64,000 nt of DNA from Mycolicibacterium rhodesiae NBB3 (GTDB taxonomy: Bacteria > Actinomycetota > Actinomycetes > Mycobacteriales > Mycobacteriaceae): contig NC_016604.1 in assembly GCF_000230895.2 (NCBI RefSeq), positions 3,162,001 to 3,226,000 on the forward strand. The letters run 5' to 3'. Under the pieces are notes generated by a model. It made no database searches. It worked only from the letters and a program-made list of their open reading frames with translations, and had not been told where the DNA came from. Position 1 is the stretch's first letter, and every line of letters begins with the position of its first letter. The translations under genes and the position numbers were made by a program. Shown in pieces: positions 60,260 to 64,000 of the stretch.

Positions 60260-61057
60260 GTGCATCGCATGACAGCAACGCCCGCCATCAACTCGGACAG
60301 CGCTTCGGCAAGTCAGGCTGAGGTCAGCGCGGAGATCGGCGCGATCGAGTCGGCCTACCTGCGTTCGGGTGTGGAAGAGACGCAACCGCGGCTCGACTAC
60401 GCGCCGTATCGGAGCAGCCTGTTGCGCCACCCGACCAAGGATCTGCACCACGCCGATCCGGAAGGCGTCGAGTTGTGGACACCATGCTTCGGCGAGCGCG
60501 ACGTCCATCCACTCGAGTCCGACCTGACAATCCAGCACACGGGCGCCCCGATCGGAGAACGCATGGTCGTGACCGGGCGGATCGTCGACGGTGACGGTCG
60601 GGCGGTACGTCGGCAGCTAGTGGAGATCTGGCAGGCCAACGCGGGCGGTCGCTACATCCACAAGCGCGACCAGCATCCGTCGCCGATCGACCCGAACTTC
60701 ACCGGCGTCGGGCGCTGCCTCACCGACGACGACGGCTACTACCGGTTCACCACCATCAAACCCGGGCCCTACCCGTGGAAGAACCACCGCAACGCGTGGC
60801 GGCCCGCGCACATCCACTTCTCTTTGTTCGGAACCGAATTCACGCAACGCATGATCACTCAGATGTACTTCCCCGGCGATCCGCTGTTCGCGCTCGACCC
60901 GATCTACCAATCGATCACCGACCAGAAGGCGCGCGACCGGCTGGTCGCCAGCTACGACCATGACGTGACCACCCACGAATGGGCGACCGGGTACCGCTGG
61001 GACATCGTGCTGTCCGGTGCCAACCGGACCCCTGTCGACGAAGGAGCCGACCACTGA
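60260..61057 (+). CDS. pcaH: Protocatechuate 3,4-dioxygenase beta subunit
   Basis: A 265-aa intradiol dioxygenase catalytic subunit, converting protocatechuate to 3-carboxy-cis,cis-muconate with PcaG. The Fe(III) ligands of the family are all present: Tyr132 (GGRYIHK), Tyr171 (KPGPYPW), His184 and His186 (PAHIHF). GTG 60260 follows AGGAG eight bases upstream; ATG 60269 is the alternative. The stop shares a base with the pcaG start. Confidence 0.96.
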   Translation: MHRMTATPAINSDSASASQAEVSAEIGAIESAYLRSGVEETQPRLDYAPYRSSLLRHPTKDLHHADPEGVELWTPCFGERDVHPLESDLTIQHTGAPIGERMVVTGRIVDGDGRAVRRQLVEIWQANAGGRYIHKRDQHPSPIDPNFTGVGRCLTDDDGYYRFTTIKPGPYPWKNHRNAWRPAHIHFSLFGTEFTQRMITQMYFPGDPLFALDPIYQSITDQKARDRLVASYDHDVTTHEWATGYRWDIVLSGANRTPVDEGADH

Positions 61058-61620
61058 TGTCCACGCTGCTGACCGCCACGCCCGGCCAGACCGTCGGGCC
61101 GTTCTTCGGGTACGCGCTGCCGTTCGACCGCGACAGTGATCTCGTGCCGCCCGGCTCACCCGGTGCGATCCAGTTCCACGGCGTCGTCACGGACGGGGCG
61201 GGCAACCCGGTTCCCGACGCGCTGCTCGAGATCTGGCAGGCCGACGCCGACGGCGTGATATCTACGGCCACCGGCTCGCTGCGTCGCGACGGCTGGACGT
61301 TCACCGGATGGGGCCGTGCCGCCACCGACGACGCGGGTCACTACAGCTTCTCCACGGTGTCGCCAGGTCCCACGCGTTCTGGTGCCGCACCGTTCTTCCT
61401 CATCACCGTCTTCGCCCGCGGGCTGCTCAACCGACTGTTCACCCGGGCCTACGTCCCGTGTGAGCAACTCGCCGACGATCCGCTGCTGAATTCGCTTGCC
61501 CGGGAGCGCCGTCAGACGCTGATCGCGACGCGCGAGGCGGCCGGCCTGCGGTTCGACATCAGGCTTCAAGCCGGGGACGACGAGACAGTTTTCCTCACCT
61601 ATCCGGGACATCGGCCATGA
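61057..61620 (+). CDS. pcaG: Protocatechuate 3,4-dioxygenase alpha subunit
   Basis: A 187-aa intradiol alpha subunit (GQTVGPFFGYALPF, GAIQFHGVVTDGAGNPVPDALLEIW, FARGLLNRLFTRAY). It lacks the iron ligands as expected and builds the active-site wall with PcaH. ATG 61057 overlaps the pcaH stop by one base (TGATG). The stop overlaps the pcaB start. It is the clear homologue of the orphan protein at 12052. Confidence 0.95.
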   Translation: MSTLLTATPGQTVGPFFGYALPFDRDSDLVPPGSPGAIQFHGVVTDGAGNPVPDALLEIWQADADGVISTATGSLRRDGWTFTGWGRAATDDAGHYSFSTVSPGPTRSGAAPFFLITVFARGLLNRLFTRAYVPCEQLADDPLLNSLARERRQTLIATREAAGLRFDIRLQAGDDETVFLTYPGHRP

Positions 61621-62816
61621 CGGACCTGTTCTGGCCGGGGGATCACCGTGCCGATGATCTGATGAGCGATCGTGCCTTCCTCGCCGCGATGGTCGCCGTC
61701 GAGCAGGCCTGGCTGGCCGCGCTCGTCGGTGCCGGGATTGCGCCTGAGGAGGCGTTGGCCGATCTCGCAGGGTACTTGGCCGACGGTGACCTCGAGGCGA
61801 TCGCCCGCGGCGCCGATGCCGATGGCAATCCGGTCAGCGGATTGGTTGCCCTGCTGCGCATCCGTACCGCACAGCCAACCGCGCAGTGGCTCCATCGCGG
61901 CTTGACGAGTCAGGATGTCGTCGACACCGCACTGATGGTGTGTGTCCGAGACGCCGTCGACCGCCTCCGCAAGGAACTCGCCCACCAGGTGCGGGCGCTG
62001 TCGCGGCTGGCTGAAACGCATTCAGGCACACCGATGCTCGCGAGGACGCTCACACAGGCCGCGTTGCCGAGCACCGTTGGCGTGAAAGTGACACGGTGGT
62101 TGTCGGCGGTGCTGGACGCCGCTGAACCGCTGACCGAATTACGCGTGCCGGTCCAAGCCGGGGGTGCGGCGGGCACCCTGGCCGCAGCCGTCGAGCTGAG
62201 CGGCTCGGTGGAAGGTGCGATCAGCTTGAGTGACTCGCTGGCCGTCGCCCTCGGTCTAGCTCCCGCGCCACCGTGGCACACCACGCGATCCGCCATCACA
62301 AGAATCGGCGATGCCCTGGTTTCCTGTTGCGACGCATGGGGGTACATCGCCGCCGATGTCGCCACAGGCAGCCGGCCCGAGATCGGCGAGTTCGCCGAGG
62401 CAGGCGGCGGCAGTTCGTCGACCATGCCGCACAAGAGCAATCCGGTGCGCTCAGTGCTGCTGCGCCGCACCGCGATCACCGCAGCGCCGCTCGCCGCCAC
62501 ACTGCACACCGCATCGGCGATGTCGGTCGACGAACGCTCCGACGGTGCATGGCATGCCGAATGGGCCACCCTGCGGACGCTGGCACGACACACCGTCGTC
62601 GCCGCGGCGCACGCGACGGAGCTACTGGCCGGGTTACAAATCGATGTGGAGCGCGCCCGCGCAAACCTCGGCGCCGCCGACCGCGTGCTATCCGAGCAGA
62701 AGACAATGACGGACCTGACCGGACACGCTGCGAGTGCTGAATACCTCGGAGCCGTCGAGCAACTCGTCGACGCCGCGTTGCACCGGGCCGGTCACTACCT
62801 GAAGGACGCCCCGTGA
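61617..62816 (+). CDS. pcaB: 3-carboxy-cis,cis-muconate cycloisomerase
   Basis: A 399-aa fumarase/aspartase superfamily enzyme making the muconolactone of the beta-ketoadipate pathway. The family signature GGSSTMPHKSNPVRSVLL is intact, as are the TSQDVVDTA and RTLTQAALPSTVG segments. ATG 61617 overlaps the pcaG stop (ATGA), and the stop overlaps GTG 62813. Confidence 0.95.
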   Translation: MTDLFWPGDHRADDLMSDRAFLAAMVAVEQAWLAALVGAGIAPEEALADLAGYLADGDLEAIARGADADGNPVSGLVALLRIRTAQPTAQWLHRGLTSQDVVDTALMVCVRDAVDRLRKELAHQVRALSRLAETHSGTPMLARTLTQAALPSTVGVKVTRWLSAVLDAAEPLTELRVPVQAGGAAGTLAAAVELSGSVEGAISLSDSLAVALGLAPAPPWHTTRSAITRIGDALVSCCDAWGYIAADVATGSRPEIGEFAEAGGGSSSTMPHKSNPVRSVLLRRTAITAAPLAATLHTASAMSVDERSDGAWHAEWATLRTLARHTVVAAAHATELLAGLQIDVERARANLGAADRVLSEQKTMTDLTGHAASAEYLGAVEQLVDAALHRAGHYLKDAP

Positions 62817-63988
62817 GCATTCCGCGAATCGTCGGCACCGAGTTCGGGGGAGCGGACACCGCCCCGCTGCTTCTTCTCGGGCCGTCACTGGGCACCAGTG
62901 CCGCCACATTGTGGAGCGCGGCCGCCGCCCATCTGAGCCAGAACTGGCGTGTGGTCGGTTGGGATCTGCCAGGCCACGGCCGCGGCGACACCGCGGACGC
63001 GTTCACCATCGCCGAATTGGCAGAGGCAGTGTTGGCACTGGCCGACGGGTTCACCACCGAGACATTCCATTACGCAGGCGATTCGGTAGGCGGCTGCGTC
63101 GGGCTGCAACTGTTGCTCGACGCTCCGCACCGGATCGCGTCGGCCACCGTGCTGTGTACCGGCGCGGCGATCGGGACGCCGGACGCATGGCGCGAGCGCG
63201 CCGCCACCGTGCGGTCGGGCGGAACCGAAACCATGGTGGCCGCCGCCGCGCAGCGCTGGTTCCCCGAAGGCTTCGCCGATCGTGAGCCGCTCGTCAGCTC
63301 AGCACTTCTGGAAGAACTGCGGGCCACCGACGCGGACTCGTATGCCCAGGTATGTGAGGCGCTGGCCGACTTCGACGTCGTCGACCGGCTGCACGAGATC
63401 ACCACACCGGTGCTCGCGGTCGCAGGGAGCCAGGACATCGCCACGCCGCCGGATCATCTGCAGCGCATAGCCGCCGGTGTTGAGGACGGACAGCTGGTCG
63501 TGCTCGACGGCGTGGGGCACCTGGCTCCCGCCGAGGTCCCCGCTAGAGTCGCAGCGCTGATAGCCGAACACGCATCGACAGGTTCGCCGACGACCATCGA
63601 CGAGGTGTATGCCGGCGGCCTCGCGGTTCGCCGAGAAGTTCTCGGTGACGCGCACGTCGACCGGGCCATCGCCGCGACCACCGATTTCACCGCTGACTTC
63701 CAGCGGTTCATCACCGAATATGCCTGGGGCGCAATCTGGACGCGCCCGGGACTGGACCGTCGCAGCCGGTCGCTGATCACGCTCACCGCCCTGGTGGCGC
63801 GCGGGCACCACGAAGAACTCAAGATGCACCTGCTGGCCGCCCGCCGCAACGGGCTGTCCAACGACGAGATCAAGGAACTCTTGATGCAGACCGCGATCTA
63901 TTGCGGAGTCCCGGATGCCAACACGGCGTTCCGGATTGCCGCTGACGTCCTACCTGACTTCGATGACGACATGGGGGAGAGGCCATGA
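62813..63988 (+). CDS. pcaL: Fused 3-oxoadipate enol-lactonase / 4-carboxymuconolactone decarboxylase (PcaL type)
   Basis: A 391-aa fusion. Residues 1-250 are an alpha/beta-hydrolase enol-lactonase (oxyanion LGPSLGTSAATLW, nucleophile S91 in AGDSVGG, histidine in GVGHLAPAE). Residues 265-391 are a carboxymuconolactone decarboxylase domain (YAWGAIWTRPGLDRRSRSLITLTALVARGHHEELKMHLLAA). Such PcaD-PcaC fusions are known in actinobacteria as PcaL. GTG 62813 overlaps pcaB (GTGA). Confidence 0.95.
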   Translation: MSIPRIVGTEFGGADTAPLLLLGPSLGTSAATLWSAAAAHLSQNWRVVGWDLPGHGRGDTADAFTIAELAEAVLALADGFTTETFHYAGDSVGGCVGLQLLLDAPHRIASATVLCTGAAIGTPDAWRERAATVRSGGTETMVAAAAQRWFPEGFADREPLVSSALLEELRATDADSYAQVCEALADFDVVDRLHEITTPVLAVAGSQDIATPPDHLQRIAAGVEDGQLVVLDGVGHLAPAEVPARVAALIAEHASTGSPTTIDEVYAGGLAVRREVLGDAHVDRAIAATTDFTADFQRFITEYAWGAIWTRPGLDRRSRSLITLTALVARGHHEELKMHLLAARRNGLSNDEIKELLMQTAIYCGVPDANTAFRIAADVLPDFDDDMGERP

Positions 63989-64000
63989 GTCGCACCGAGA
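63985..64000 (+). CDS. Start of next pca-operon gene (truncated by window)
   Basis: ATG 63985 overlaps the pcaL stop (ATGA) and begins MSRTE, cut by the window end. By position it is probably the next pathway gene (CoA-transferase or thiolase of the beta-ketoadipate route), which cannot be identified from five codons. Confidence 0.45.

Noticed and set aside
1..64000. Search for CRISPR arrays, tRNA and rRNA genes
   Set aside because: No regularly spaced short repeats, cloverleaf-like sequences or rRNA-like stretches were noticed on reading.

Overview
The window is high-GC actinobacterial DNA, most likely from a polycyclic-aromatic-hydrocarbon-degrading Mycolicibacterium/Mycobacterium or a close relative. 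The basis is a complete yrbEAB-mceABCDEF operon with two Mce-associated genes, six ring-hydroxylating oxygenase (RO) alpha genes and seven beta genes, mycobacterial-type [3Fe-4S] ferredoxins with a CxxYxxC motif, frequent GTG/TTG starts, and an actinobacterial pcaR<->pcaHGB-pcaL locus. The organism is inferred from gene content; no rRNA or tRNA was seen.

Layout. 1-6.9 kb: an RO beta gene lies inside a direct repeat of at least 666 bp. It is followed by an AprA/FrdA-like flavoprotein with a 2[4Fe-4S] ferredoxin and an aldehyde dehydrogenase. The second repeat copy carries the same beta gene, here followed by its alpha gene. 6.9-12.6 kb: SDR, Zn-alcohol dehydrogenase, an Asp-box beta-propeller, a second RO alpha/beta pair, an SCP2-like protein and an orphan PcaG-like protein. 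12.7-23.3 kb: the mce operon, on the same strand with mostly overlapping genes. 23.4-28.2 kb: epoxide hydrolase, aldehyde dehydrogenase, MFS exporter and MarR. 28.6-35.8 kb: RO alpha/beta, alcohol dehydrogenase, CoA-transferase, thiolase-like aldolase, DUF35 protein, double-hotdog dehydratase and ferredoxin. This resembles a CoA-dependent hydratase/retro-aldolase side-chain module. 36-40.2 kb: RO alpha/beta, cupin, 3-hydroxyisobutyrate-dehydrogenase-like protein and MarR. 40.7-52 kb: alpha/beta hydrolase, RO alpha/beta, Gfo/Idh dihydrodiol-dehydrogenase-like protein, LigB-type dioxygenase, class II aldolase/decarboxylase, BphB-like SDR, BphC-like extradiol dioxygenase, RO alpha/beta, a 72-aa protein, a second ferredoxin and an 86-aa protein. 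52.2-53.2 kb: AraC regulator. 53.3-55.25 kb (minus strand): ketopantoate-reductase-like and DapA-like genes. 55.3-59.4 kb: a decay zone holding a degraded copy of the pcaR-pcaH divergent promoter, a frameshifted tetR and a GAF-domain fragment, between intact CAP, cupin and MarR genes. 59.4-64 kb: pcaR (minus) and pcaH-pcaG-pcaB-pcaL (plus), with the next gene cut by the window edge.

How it fits together (inference). The Mce system could import a hydrophobic aromatic. The ROs make cis-dihydrodiols, SDR or Gfo/Idh enzymes rearomatise them, and extradiol enzymes plus the C-C hydrolase open the ring. Aldehyde and alcohol dehydrogenases, the class II decarboxylase and the CoA-dependent module trim side chains. 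Protocatechuate then enters the beta-ketoadipate pathway through pcaHGBL. No NAD(P)H ferredoxin reductase is visible, so the ROs must share one encoded elsewhere.

The observations I rate highest are the near-identical direct repeats bracketing the flavoprotein cassette, the mce operon continuous with an RO/SCP2/orphan-PcaG-like gene set, the decayed pcaR-pcaH promoter copy, the ChsH/Ltp2-like side-chain module, and short operator-like elements recurring upstream of several catabolic units.
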